Position numbers and translations under genes: made by a program. A DNA stretch of 47,238 bases from NCBI GenBank assembly GCA_944383695.1, contig CALWQP010000022.1, forward strand, positions 1 through 47,238, in the 5' to 3' direction. Below, one piece after another: positions 16,791 through 23,942 of the stretch. This stretch comes from an uncultured Mediterraneibacter sp. (lineage in GTDB: Bacteria; Bacillota; Clostridia; Lachnospirales; Lachnospiraceae). The first letter of the stretch is position 1. Each line of letters starts with the position of its first letter. The notes under the pieces are model-generated. The model was not told the origin of the DNA and ran no database searches. It was given only the letters and a program-made list of their open reading frames with translations.

Positions 16791-17354
16791 TTAAAGGGGT
16801 CCCACAAGGTCCAGACTGGGCTTCAGAGTCTCAGCTCCAGGCTGCCATTTCGCCGGGCACACCTCGTCCCCATGCTCTGCCACGAACTGAGACGCCTGGA
16901 CTCTGCGGAGAAGTTCGTCCGCATTTCTGCCTACATTGCCTGCGATCACTTCATAAGCAACGATCTTGCCCTCCGGATTTACGATAAAACTGCCGCGCTC
17001 TGCAAGACCGTCTTCCTCGATCATGACGTCGAATCCTCTTGCAAGCACCCCTGTGGGATCTGCCAGCATGGGATACTGGATCTTCTGGATCGTCTTGGAC
17101 GCGTCATGCCATGCCTTGTGCACATAGTGGGTATCGCATGATACCGAGTAAATCTCACATCCTGCCTTTTTGAATTCTTCGTATTTGTTGGCAAGGTCTT
17201 CAAGCTCCGTGGGGCACACAAATGTGAAATCCGCCGGATAGAAGAAGAATACGGACCATTTTCCAAGAATATCCTCCTTTGTTACCTCTTTGAACTCGTT
17301 TCCCTGATAGGACTGCACCTTAAAATCTACTACATCTTTTCCGATTAATGACAT
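16791..17354 (-). CDS. ahpC: Peroxiredoxin, alkyl hydroperoxide reductase C
   Basis: 187 residues, the usual length of a typical two-cysteine peroxiredoxin. The peroxidatic cysteine is in DFTFVCPTELEDLA (about residue 47) and the resolving cysteine in GDEVCPAKWQPG (about 166). It reduces H2O2 and organic peroxides and is re-reduced by the flavoprotein encoded immediately downstream. Its promoter carries a 16-bp GTTAG-N6-CTAAC element near the transcription start and an AT-rich palindrome upstream, so it is likely tied to iron or peroxide control. Confidence 0.96.
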   Translation of the reverse strand: MSLIGKDVVDFKVQSYQGNEFKEVTKEDILGKWSVFFFYPADFTFVCPTELEDLANKYEEFKKAGCEIYSVSCDTHYVHKAWHDASKTIQKIQYPMLADPTGVLARGFDVMIEEDGLAERGSFIVNPEGKIVAYEVIAGNVGRNADELLRRVQASQFVAEHGDEVCPAKWQPGAETLKPSLDLVGPL

Positions 17355-17385
17355 TTTGATTACCTCCTCTGGTTAATGTATTTTG

Positions 17386-17401
17386 GTTAGTTATTGCTAA
17401 C
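17386..17401. promoter_or_regulatory. DtxR-type operator candidate at ahpC
   Basis: GTTAG TTATTG CTAAC, a perfect 5-bp inverted repeat with a 6-bp centre. It lies just downstream of the predicted transcription start of ahpC (minus strand). The same 16-bp design recurs at four other promoters in this window. Confidence 0.55.
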
Positions 17402-17410
17402 TTCTCTTAC

Positions 17411-17439
17411 ACCTTACCATAAGATAATACATTAGTCAA
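17411..17439 (-). promoter_or_regulatory. ahpC promoter
   Basis: Minus-strand TTGACT (17434-17439), 17-bp spacer, TAAGGT (17411-17416). The GTTAG-N6-CTAAC element lies about 10 bp downstream of the -10 and the Fur/PerR-like palindrome directly upstream of the -35. Confidence 0.55.
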
Positions 17440-17441
17440 TA

Positions 17442-17463
17442 AATAATAATGATAATTATTATT
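17442..17463. promoter_or_regulatory. Fur/PerR-like AT-rich palindrome
   Basis: AATAATAAT (17442-17450) and ATTATTATT (17455-17463) are exact reverse complements around GATA, between the divergent ahpC and csoR promoters. It resembles Fur and PerR boxes, which are built from ATAAT/ATTAT half-sites. Binding by either is an inference. Confidence 0.45.
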
Positions 17464-17476
17464 GATTTATCGTTTC

Positions 17477-17505
17477 TTGACAAAAAAACAGAAATACAAG
17501 ATAAT
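17477..17505 (+). promoter_or_regulatory. Promoter of the CsoR-type repressor gene
   Basis: TTGACA (17477-17482), a 17-bp spacer and GATAAT (17500-17505). No CsoR-like box is seen at this promoter, so autoregulation is not obvious. Confidence 0.6.
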
Positions 17506-17554
17506 ATCCGTATATTCTGACTGCCAAGGCGGTCTTAGATAGGAGGCATTATTT

Positions 17555-17830
17555 ATGAAACAATGTATGGATTCTGACAATCTCCACCGCCGTCTGAGAA
17601 AAATCATCGGACAGATTCAGGCAATCGACCGGATGATTGATGAGGATATTCCCTGTGAAGATGTTCTTTCTCAGATAAACGCAGCCAAATCTGCCCTCCA
17701 CAAAGCAGGGCAGGTTGTCCTTGAAGGTCATATCAAGCACTGTGTGAGAGACGGTATCGAACATGGAGACGCAGACCAGACGATCGCCAGCTTTACAAAA
17801 GCAGTCGAGCGGTTTGCAAATATGAAATAA
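17555..17830 (+). CDS. csoR: CsoR-type metal-sensing repressor
   Basis: 91 residues of the all-helical CsoR/RcnR (DUF156) family. The Cu(I) ligand triad of CsoR is conserved in spacing: Cys34 (DIPCEDVL), His59 and Cys63 (LEGHIKHCV), whereas FrmR, RcnR and CstR lack this exact set. It lies 99 bp upstream of a heavy-metal P-type ATPase whose promoter contains two CsoR-like operators, so it most likely represses that ATPase until copper binds. A good AGGAGG site precedes the ATG. Confidence 0.9.
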   Translation: MKQCMDSDNLHRRLRKIIGQIQAIDRMIDEDIPCEDVLSQINAAKSALHKAGQVVLEGHIKHCVRDGIEHGDADQTIASFTKAVERFANMK

Positions 17831-17839
17831 AACTTCTTA

Positions 17840-17891
17840 TTGACAGGTTATACCCATATAGGTATATAATATACGTATACCTATATGGGTA
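17840..17891 (+). promoter_or_regulatory. P-type ATPase promoter with two inverted CsoR-like operators
   Basis: TTGACA is at 17840-17845 and TATAAT at 17865-17870, with a 19-bp spacer (TATATA at 17863 would give 17). TACCCATATAGGTA (17851-17864) sits between them, and its exact reverse complement TACCTATATGGGTA (17878-17891) follows the -10. Each is itself nearly palindromic, like known CsoR operators of the TACCC...GGGTA type. Together they bracket the -10. Confidence 0.75.
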
Positions 17892-17929
17892 TTTTTTATG
17901 CTTTTATCTGTTAGAAAGGAGTGATCGAT

Positions 17930-19825
17930 TTGCAGAAGTTAGAAGAACTGCTGGAATGGGGAGGTACGAAGAAAGACATCGCATTTCTTGTTATCTCCGG
18001 CGCTGCCCTGCTCTTAAGCATATTCGGGGTCTCTCCATTTCCTTTTGATATGGCATGGATCCCCATCATCCTTTGCGGAATCCCCATCATCCTGGAAGCG
18101 GTTATCGGACTGGTCACTGCATTTGACATTAAAGCGGACGTTCTGGTGTCCATTGCCCTTGTGGCATCTGTCATTATCAGGGAAGATTTTGCAGCAGGGG
18201 AAGTCGCCTTCATCATGCAGCTCGGAGCGCTTCTCGAGGACCTTACTGTGGCAAAAGCCCGCGCAGGCATCGAGAAGCTGGTCCACCTGACGCCCTGCAC
18301 CGCGCGGCGGATTTCTGCTGCTGCCGCCGGAAATCAGGCTGCCGGGGCAGAGGAAATCATCCCTGCGGAACAAGTGCAGGTCGGAGATCTGCTCCGCGTC
18401 CTGCCGGGGGAAGCAGTCCCAGTGGACGGCGTGATCATCTCTGGCGAGACATCTGTAAACCAGGCTGTCATGACCGGCGAATCTCTTCCTGTGGATAAAA
18501 AACCGGGAGATACGGTATCCAGCGGTACAGTGAACCAGTTCGGAGCATTTGAAATGCGGGCTGAGAAAGTCGGGGAAGACAGTTCCATCCAGCGGATGAT
18601 CCGCCTCGTCCAGTCTGCTGACGCAGGGAAGGCAAAAATTGTAGGCATTGCGGACCGCTGGGCGACCTGGATCGTCGTCATCGCGCTGACCGCAGCCGCC
18701 CTCACATGGCTGATATCCGGAGAGATCATACGCGCTGTGACCATCCTTGTCGTGTTCTGCCCATGCGCCCTCGTGCTCGCCACCCCTACTGCGATCATGG
18801 CGGCAATCGGAAATGCCACAAAGCATGGCTTTCTCGTCCGCGAGGGAGACGCGTTGGAACGGCTGTCCACAGTGAAGCGGATTATGTTTGACAAGACCGG
18901 TACACTTACATACGGCACACCCCAGGTCACAGCCGTGGAAAGCATCCTGCCAGACATATCTGCCCGGGAGCTCTATGCATATGCCGCCGGTTCGGAGCTG
19001 AACTCAGAGCACCCTCTCGGGAAAGCCGTAGTCCGGTGTTATAAGACAGAAGCTGGAGAACCCCCTCTCTCGCCTGACAGGTTCCATATGCTGCCCGGGC
19101 GGGGCGTACAGTCAGTGATCCGCGGAAAGATAGTGCTTGCAGGAAATCCCGAACTGCTCCGTGAGAATCACATTTCTCTCCCGGATGAAGTCGTATATAA
19201 GACCGAAACGCACCTGAAAGAAGGCAGTACTGTGATCTATCTGGCAGTTGACGGCATCTGCGCGGGATTTATCGCGCTGGCGGACACACTGCGCCAGGAC
19301 GCGTCTGATGCGGTGGATGAACTCAAGGCGTCCGGCGTGATCCCTGTCCTGCTGACCGGAGACCACGAAAACGCCGCCCTGCATATCGCCCGGCAGCTCC
19401 ATATTGATGAAGTCCATGCCAACTGTCTGCCCGAAGATAAGCTGTCCTGGATTGACGCCAGTCAGAAAGGCCGTCTTCCTGTCTGCATGATCGGCGATGG
19501 CATCAATGACGCCCCGGCTCTGAAAAAAGCCCTTGTGGGTATTGCCATGGGAAAAGTAGGAAGCGACATTGCAGTAGACGCGGCAGATATTGCGCTTGTG
19601 AATGATGATATCAGGGAACTGCCCCATCTGCTGAAGCTCTCCAGGAGAATGATGAACACGATCCGGCTGAATCTTACATTTTCTATGGCGTTGAATTTTG
19701 CCGCCATTATCCTCGCCATCACAGGAATCCTGAATCCTGTGGTGGGCGCGCTGGTGCACAATGCGGGTTCTGTGGTGGTCATCGTCAATTCCGCGTTCCT
19801 GCTCGGATGGAAAAGGCGAAACTGA
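17930..19825 (+). CDS. Heavy-metal P1B-type ATPase, probable copper exporter
   Basis: 631 residues. There is no N-terminal metal-binding domain; the protein starts directly with transmembrane segments. Motifs: TGES, the membrane metal site CPC (about 277-279, in VVFCPCALVLATP), the phosphorylated Asp in DKTGTLT (about 321), SEHPLG and GDGINDAP. CsoR-type control suggests Cu(I), but the last helix ends HNAGSVVVIVNSAFLL rather than the usual copper-type signature, so another soft metal is possible. I prefer the TTG at 17930, 7 nt after AGAAAGGAG, over the GTG at 17921, which is part of that ribosome site. Confidence 0.9.
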   Translation: MQKLEELLEWGGTKKDIAFLVISGAALLLSIFGVSPFPFDMAWIPIILCGIPIILEAVIGLVTAFDIKADVLVSIALVASVIIREDFAAGEVAFIMQLGALLEDLTVAKARAGIEKLVHLTPCTARRISAAAAGNQAAGAEEIIPAEQVQVGDLLRVLPGEAVPVDGVIISGETSVNQAVMTGESLPVDKKPGDTVSSGTVNQFGAFEMRAEKVGEDSSIQRMIRLVQSADAGKAKIVGIADRWATWIVVIALTAAALTWLISGEIIRAVTILVVFCPCALVLATPTAIMAAIGNATKHGFLVREGDALERLSTVKRIMFDKTGTLTYGTPQVTAVESILPDISARELYAYAAGSELNSEHPLGKAVVRCYKTEAGEPPLSPDRFHMLPGRGVQSVIRGKIVLAGNPELLRENHISLPDEVVYKTETHLKEGSTVIYLAVDGICAGFIALADTLRQDASDAVDELKASGVIPVLLTGDHENAALHIARQLHIDEVHANCLPEDKLSWIDASQKGRLPVCMIGDGINDAPALKKALVGIAMGKVGSDIAVDAADIALVNDDIRELPHLLKLSRRMMNTIRLNLTFSMALNFAAIILAITGILNPVVGALVHNAGSVVVIVNSAFLLGWKRRN

Positions 19826-19831
19826 GCAGAT

Positions 19832-19872
19832 AAAAAGGTGTAAACGGAGAGACAGCTCCCGTTACACCTTTT
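19832..19872. terminator. Bidirectional terminator between the ATPase and XRE genes
   Basis: AAAAGGTGTAAACGG pairs with CCGTTACACCTTTT with one bulged A, and both ends run into A/T tracts, so it can serve both convergent genes. The XRE stop codon is inside the stem. Confidence 0.65.
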
Positions 19873-20092
19873 CATCTTCGTCTTCTTCCTCTTCCACATA
19901 TTCTAATATATCCCCGGGCTGGCAGTGAAGCTCCCGGCAGATCGCGTCCAGAGTGGAGAAACGGATCGCCCTTACCTTTCCCGTCTTTAAATTGGAAAGG
20001 TTCACATTCGATATCTCCACCCTTTCTGCCAGCTCTTTCAAAGACATTTTCCGGTCCGCCATCACACGGTCAAGCCTTAAAATAATCGACAT
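19862..20092 (-). CDS. Small XRE-family (Cro/CI-like) regulator
   Basis: 76 residues, essentially one helix-turn-helix (MSLKELAERVEISNVNLSNL, then LDAICRELHCQPGDILEYV) followed by an acidic tail (VEEEEDEDEKV). This is the short YozG-like group often paired with a DUF2975 membrane protein, as here: the DUF2975 gene ends 11 bp upstream on the same strand. It probably regulates that operon; the signal is unknown. Confidence 0.88.
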   Translation of the reverse strand: MSIILRLDRVMADRKMSLKELAERVEISNVNLSNLKTGKVRAIRFSTLDAICRELHCQPGDILEYVEEEEDEDEKV

Positions 20093-20103
20093 ATCCTTTC
20101 ACC

Positions 20104-20814
20104 TCACAATGTCTCGTCAGATTCCTGCTGCAACACCCGACCGTAATCAAAGACTGCGGAAAGACAGAAAAACAACATCAGCGGCATAACCCACAAAAAT
20201 TCGACCCACTCAAATTTTTCTACGCTGATTCCTTTTATAAATAGTAAGAAGGAGAACATGTTCCGTCCGATAATGATACTTGCGCTTATCGCAATCCCAA
20301 GTCCCGCGATCGATCTGCTATTTCCTTTTATGAAAGGCGTCTCGTAACGCATAATATTTCGGAACACTCTTCCCATGAACCAGAACACTAACGCCAGACC
20401 ACCCATACCTCCCACTGCAGCAGTAAAGTGTTTTGCCATAAACACATACTTCGGCATCTGAGACGCAGTCTCATTTAAGATCCCCGGATCGAACTCAAAA
20501 CGGTAGGGCTTGATCACCTCGAAAATTTCAAGCGTCATCCCCTTAAACTCTGCAACACCGAACAGCCCTGACGGAGTGTCGGACAACGTAAGCGCAAAAT
20601 CTGACTCCGGCTGATATCCCAGCCATATCCCGGCTGCGATTTCAAGAGCTATAAACGCCGCAAGCATCCAGGAAAAAAAGATAAATATACCACCTATATA
20701 CTTACACCGTTCTTTTAAAACCGTTTTTTCATCTTTAATGATACCATCCCCCTTTTTACAGACAGCTTTTTCGTTCCTTTGAATTCCTATGAATCCCTTT
20801 CTTCCTATCTGCAT
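20104..20814 (-). CDS. DUF2975 membrane protein
   Basis: Up to 236 residues with four predicted membrane segments (for example IFIFFSWMLAAFIALEIAAG, GGMGGLALVFWFMG, LGIAISASIIIG, WVMPLMLFFCLSAVF) and the conserved segment YETPFIKGNSRSI. DUF2975 proteins pair with small XRE regulators, as here; the function is unknown. The start is uncertain: the ATG at 20814 has no clear ribosome site, and a purine-rich AAGGGGGAT lies about 25 codons in with no standard in-frame start after it. Confidence 0.75.
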   Translation of the reverse strand: MQIGRKGFIGIQRNEKAVCKKGDGIIKDEKTVLKERCKYIGGIFIFFSWMLAAFIALEIAAGIWLGYQPESDFALTLSDTPSGLFGVAEFKGMTLEIFEVIKPYRFEFDPGILNETASQMPKYVFMAKHFTAAVGGMGGLALVFWFMGRVFRNIMRYETPFIKGNSRSIAGLGIAISASIIIGRNMFSFLLFIKGISVEKFEWVEFLWVMPLMLFFCLSAVFDYGRVLQQESDETL

Positions 20815-20879
20815 CGTACCATGGAGAATTTATCTCTGTCAATATATTTTTAATGTTTATCGTTAATTTTATTTGTTTA

Positions 20880-21377
20880 TCATTTAAACAGCTTTCCGCT
20901 GACCCAGTGCGTGAACGGCGCCGCCGCGAACATGTTCCAGAAGAACGCCATGGGGAAGTTCTTTATAAATGTTCCCACCCAGATCGCAGGAAGCTGCCAG
21001 ACCGGCGCCCCACCCAGGATGACGTTGAACAGGATGGACGCGACAAGGCTCATGGTCGGACACATGACTGCCACTGTACCTGCCTGGCGCAGAAGCCGGC
21101 ATATGTAAGGATTATCTTTCTTAGGATCGCAGTGTCTTGCCGCAAACGCTGCGCCCAGGCGGTTCCCCCAGAGATTTGAAAACAGAAATACGAACACGCC
21201 CATATAGGCAGCTTCTTTCAGAGCCTCCCAGAAAATCAGGTTCGTCATGTTGCTGAATCCTCCTGCCGCCAGATCAACACCCTCTTTAATGGCAACATTG
21301 TAGACCTCCATGCCATATGCCATTGCATAGGACATGATGATCCCGAAAATAATTCCCTGTGTTTTGTTTTTTGGCAT
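20880..21377 (-). CDS. DUF2798 membrane protein
   Basis: 165 residues with about four hydrophobic segments. It begins MPKNKTQGIIFGIIMSYAMA, a typical DUF2798 N-terminus, and has ATLLFN-like membrane helices such as MSLVASILFNVILGG and FPMAFFWNMFAAAP. The family is found across bacteria without an assigned role. A GAGGAGGAG-type ribosome site precedes the ATG. It has its own upstream gap, so it may be a single-gene unit. Confidence 0.78.
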   Translation of the reverse strand: MPKNKTQGIIFGIIMSYAMAYGMEVYNVAIKEGVDLAAGGFSNMTNLIFWEALKEAAYMGVFVFLFSNLWGNRLGAAFAARHCDPKKDNPYICRLLRQAGTVAVMCPTMSLVASILFNVILGGAPVWQLPAIWVGTFIKNFPMAFFWNMFAAAPFTHWVSGKLFK

Positions 21378-21454
21378 TTTTATCTCCTCCTCTTTTCTCT
21401 CCTGACTTTTCTACACTCTTTGCAATGCCGCAAAGAGCGCAAAAATTTTTTGTA

Positions 21455-21510
21455 AATAAAAAAAGACGCGGCATCAACTGGATTTACGCAGTAAATGCTA
21501 CACGTCTTTT
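21455..21510 (-). terminator. Terminator-like stem downstream of the YkgJ-family gene
   Basis: AAAAGACG (21461-21468) pairs with CGTCTTTT (21503-21510), and an inner ATTTAC/GTAAAT stem lies between. On the minus strand the structure is followed by a run of seven T residues. The rest of the gap up to 21619 shows no gene. A small structured RNA is an alternative. Confidence 0.5.
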
Positions 21511-21619
21511 GATATATTATCCGATGTGTGAAAAATTTTCAAAGGCAGTTTTGCACAAATATCTGCGCTATCACTCTGCACATCCGGACAAAACGCCTGT
21601 CTGAGTGCTGCCTCCATAC

Positions 21620-22291
21620 TCAGAAACCAAACTTCTCCTTTACTTCTTCCAGCCTTGCAGCAAACTCCTCATAAAATCCCTTCTCATCCGCCGCCATGTA
21701 TGCTGACTCATAAAATCTGCGCAGCACATACAATGTCAGGATCCTTACATTTTCTTCGCTCAGTGTGTCCAGCTCATTTTCGCACTGATTCAGGAAGCTA
21801 TGCCATTCCATGATATAGTTCTCATATGCCTTCAGGTTTGGAATGCCCAGCCACTTTTTGATCTTTATTTTCCCTCTGTCCTGTTTCCGGCACTCATGGA
21901 TCTGGATGAAATACTTAAATCCATTCTCCTCGTAATATCTTCCCAGCGGAAAAAGCCTGCAGAGCCCGGGACGCCAGGAGTGTATAGAACACCGCCCCTG
22001 TTCGTCTAAAAAGGGACAGGCATCCCGCACACTGTCCATCTTCAGATTCGGAAGGATTATCCCATCCACAATGTTCAGCTCTATATTTCCCGCTTCCAAT
22101 AATGCCTGAAAATCTTTATGTATCCCTCTGCGCATCCGCCAGATATCCATAGGATCAAGGATAATGGAGCTTCCCATTCCCCTGCAGCAGTCTGAACAGC
22201 CCGCACAGTCATGGCAGTCCGCCTTCACCATGTCTCCGGAAGAATAAAGCCTGCCGTCTGATATTTCATTTATGTCAACGTTTCGTTTCAT
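21620..22291 (-). CDS. YkgJ-family cysteine-cluster protein
   Basis: 223 residues. An N-terminal cysteine-rich zinc or Fe-S chelate motif (CHDCAGCSDCCRGMG, residues 26-40) is followed by CPFLDEQGRCSIHSWRPGLC and ECRKQD, the pattern of the CxxCxxCC (DUF/YkgJ) family. The biochemical role is not established; a metal-binding or redox protein is likely. It is 39 bp downstream of the YczE-type gene on the same strand. Confidence 0.85.
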   Translation of the reverse strand: MKRNVDINEISDGRLYSSGDMVKADCHDCAGCSDCCRGMGSSIILDPMDIWRMRRGIHKDFQALLEAGNIELNIVDGIILPNLKMDSVRDACPFLDEQGRCSIHSWRPGLCRLFPLGRYYEENGFKYFIQIHECRKQDRGKIKIKKWLGIPNLKAYENYIMEWHSFLNQCENELDTLSEENVRILTLYVLRRFYESAYMAADEKGFYEEFAARLEEVKEKFGF

Positions 22292-22330
22292 GATCTGTCA
22301 TCCTTCTTGAGCTTTTATCATCAGAACCAT

Positions 22331-23065
22331 TTACTGCTCCACGCAGGCCAGACGGTTCATCCTGTCATAAAAAAGACGGTTAAACAAAGATATCACCCTG
22401 CCTACTCCGACAACAGCAAGCACAGTGCCGACTCCCACTCCTGCCAGATGTCCGGCAAAAATCAGACCAATGGATGTACTGATCAAAATGTTCACCACAT
22501 CCACACAATTCTTCGTAAAACCCACGTCTTTGTGAACAAAGTCTGCGATCGCCTGGACGATGCCGTCTCCCGGATTGGGAATGATCCTCATATTAAGAGA
22601 CATAGCCGCGCCGATTCCGGTAAATACAATTGCGGTCAGAAGAACAATCACCCGCACTGCCATCTCTCCCGGCGTGCTCCGTCCCCCGGAAGAAAGGTCA
22701 GGTATCCCGGCAGAAAATATATTTAAAAAGCGGGTAAATACAATACTTAACGGAAATTGGAGAAGGTCCATCAGAAGCACCAGCTTCCGGTTCCTGTGAC
22801 CGGCATTCTTTAACGCCTCCGCTGTATTCTTCTTATATCTTCTGTCGCGTATCGTATGTAAAATCATCTCAATGACGATGAACACAGCATAAAGCCCCAG
22901 TGTCGTGTTCCCAAAACTGTATCCGAACACCTCAGAAATACTGCTGGATACAGAGATGATCGCGGATACGCCAAGTCCTGCCTTTGTGTTCAATGTGAGC
23001 CCCATTGCCAGAATCAAAAGTCCCAGCAGATAAAAGCTCCATCTGTACAGCGCCGCCTGTTTCAT
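22331..23065 (-). CDS. YczE/YyaS-type membrane protein
   Basis: 244 residues with five to six predicted membrane helices (LYRWSFYLLGLLILAMGLTL, AVRVIVLLTAIVFTGIGAAM, ISTSIGLIFAGHLAGVGVGT). NTKAGLGVSAI and RIIPNPGDGIVQAI are characteristic of the YczE/YitT-like family of integral membrane proteins with unknown substrate. The open frame extends to 23278, but the upstream part lacks homology and contains the predicted promoter. The ATG at 23065 and another at 23077 are both possible; ribosome sites are weak for each. Confidence 0.8.
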   Translation of the reverse strand: MKQAALYRWSFYLLGLLILAMGLTLNTKAGLGVSAIISVSSSISEVFGYSFGNTTLGLYAVFIVIEMILHTIRDRRYKKNTAEALKNAGHRNRKLVLLMDLLQFPLSIVFTRFLNIFSAGIPDLSSGGRSTPGEMAVRVIVLLTAIVFTGIGAAMSLNMRIIPNPGDGIVQAIADFVHKDVGFTKNCVDVVNILISTSIGLIFAGHLAGVGVGTVLAVVGVGRVISLFNRLFYDRMNRLACVEQ

Positions 23066-23176
23066 AATTTGTCTCATCCCAATCTTTAACTTTCTGATAC
23101 GGCATCCCGCTGCGATCAAGAGGGAAAGTGCCTCACTTCTGCAGATACTGTCCTGTTCTCTACTCGTAACTGTATT

Positions 23177-23206
23177 ATTATAAAGGAATTCCGGGGATTC
23201 TATCAA
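23177..23206 (-). promoter_or_regulatory. Promoter of the YczE-type gene
   Basis: Minus-strand TTGATA (23201-23206), an 18-bp spacer and TATAAT (23177-23182). This leaves a leader of about 100 nt and supports a start codon near 23065-23077. Confidence 0.55.
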
Positions 23207-23288
23207 GTATTTTATCAGAGAAGAAAGGAAAATAAATCTGGAATCGTGAAGGGGGGAGGCTTCCGGCGAGGAAATCATCGGAGTGTAG

Positions 23289-23450
23289 TGTCTGAGACGT
23301 ATTCAACGCGGGGACGGCTGAGGAGGCTTCGGAATAGAATTTAGAAAAACAGAAATCCGGAAAAATGCGTTAAGCTGGGCAATGAGAATGTCTGAGACGA
23401 AGGCGAGCTGCCTGTTGCCCTGCTTTGCTCTTAGCAAGTTTCCGGATTTC
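23289..23450. ncRNA. Structured intergenic element with a repeated GTCTGAGACG core
   Basis: TGTCTGAGACG occurs at 23289 and 23389, exactly 100 bp apart. The second copy forms the apical part of a long imperfect hairpin: GAAATCCGGAAA (23352-23363) pairs with TTTCCGGATTTC (23439-23450), then TAAG with CTTA and GGGCAA with TTGCCC toward the loop. It could be a small RNA or a non-autonomous mobile repeat. The 23066-23501 interval holds no gene I can support. Confidence 0.45.
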
Positions 23451-23501
23451 GTTATTTCGGACTCTTTATCTGTTCTCTGTCCCCACAGACAAATCAAGAT
23501 G

Positions 23502-23783
23502 TTACGCACACACGTTTCCCAGTATCTCTTCCAGAGCGTTCTTGCTGCTCGTGTGACATCTGACTACATCTGCATTGCACCGCTCTGCCTCTTCTACCGC
23601 GCACCGCACCATCTTGTGGGACACTGTATTCGTAAAGAGCACGATCAGATCCGGACTGCCGATCTGTTTACTGAGACTTGCCGACATCTGTGTGAAGACT
23701 TTTGCCTTGCAGTTGAATCTTTTGCATATCTGCTTATACTGACATACCATTCTGTCATGACCGCCTATGATAACAACACTCAT
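23502..23783 (-). CDS. DUF2325 family protein
   Basis: 93 residues: MSVVIIGGHDRMVCQYKQIC at the N-terminus, LIVLFTNTVSHKMVRCA in the middle and CHTSSKNALEEIL at the end, the alpha/beta pattern of DUF2325 proteins. Four or more cysteines and two histidines could bind metal or respond to redox, but no function is established. Its promoter carries the same GTTAG-N6-CTAAC element as feoA, so I place it in the iron regulon. Confidence 0.82.
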   Translation of the reverse strand: MSVVIIGGHDRMVCQYKQICKRFNCKAKVFTQMSASLSKQIGSPDLIVLFTNTVSHKMVRCAVEEAERCNADVVRCHTSSKNALEEILGNVCA

Positions 23784-23832
23784 ATCAAACCTCCTGATGA
23801 TAAGTAACTGAACAATGAATCTTCGACATTTG

Positions 23833-23848
23833 GTTAGCTTAGTCTAAC
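23833..23848. promoter_or_regulatory. DtxR-type operator candidate at the DUF2325 gene
   Basis: GTTAG CTTAGT CTAAC, a perfect 5-bp inverted repeat with a 6-bp centre, lying just past the predicted transcription start, the same place as in the ahpC promoter. Confidence 0.55.
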
Positions 23849-23858
23849 TCATACCAGT

Positions 23859-23887
23859 ATGATACACTATTCAGCATAAAATAGCAA
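23859..23887 (-). promoter_or_regulatory. Promoter of the DUF2325 gene
   Basis: Minus-strand TTGCTA (23882-23887), a 17-bp spacer and TATCAT (23859-23864). Confidence 0.5.
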
Positions 23888-23908
23888 GAGAAATTTGAAA
23901 TTCGTTCT

Positions 23909-23922
23909 CATTATCAATAATG
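23909..23922. promoter_or_regulatory. Fur-like palindrome upstream of the DUF2325 promoter
   Basis: CATTAT CA ATAATG is a perfect palindrome with Fur/PerR-like half-sites, about 22 bp upstream of the -35. With the GTTAG element this repeats the two-element layout seen at ahpC. Confidence 0.35.
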
Positions 23923-23942
23923 TTACAAAAAAGGAGAGCTGA

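Noticed and set aside
16166..16987. 273-codon plus-strand frame opposite the AhpF-like and ahpC genes
   Set aside because: Spans the junction of two conserved genes on the other strand; an antisense shadow.
23382..23807. 141-codon plus-strand frame across the DUF2325 gene
   Set aside because: Covers the DUF2325 gene in antisense and the structured element; no homology seen.
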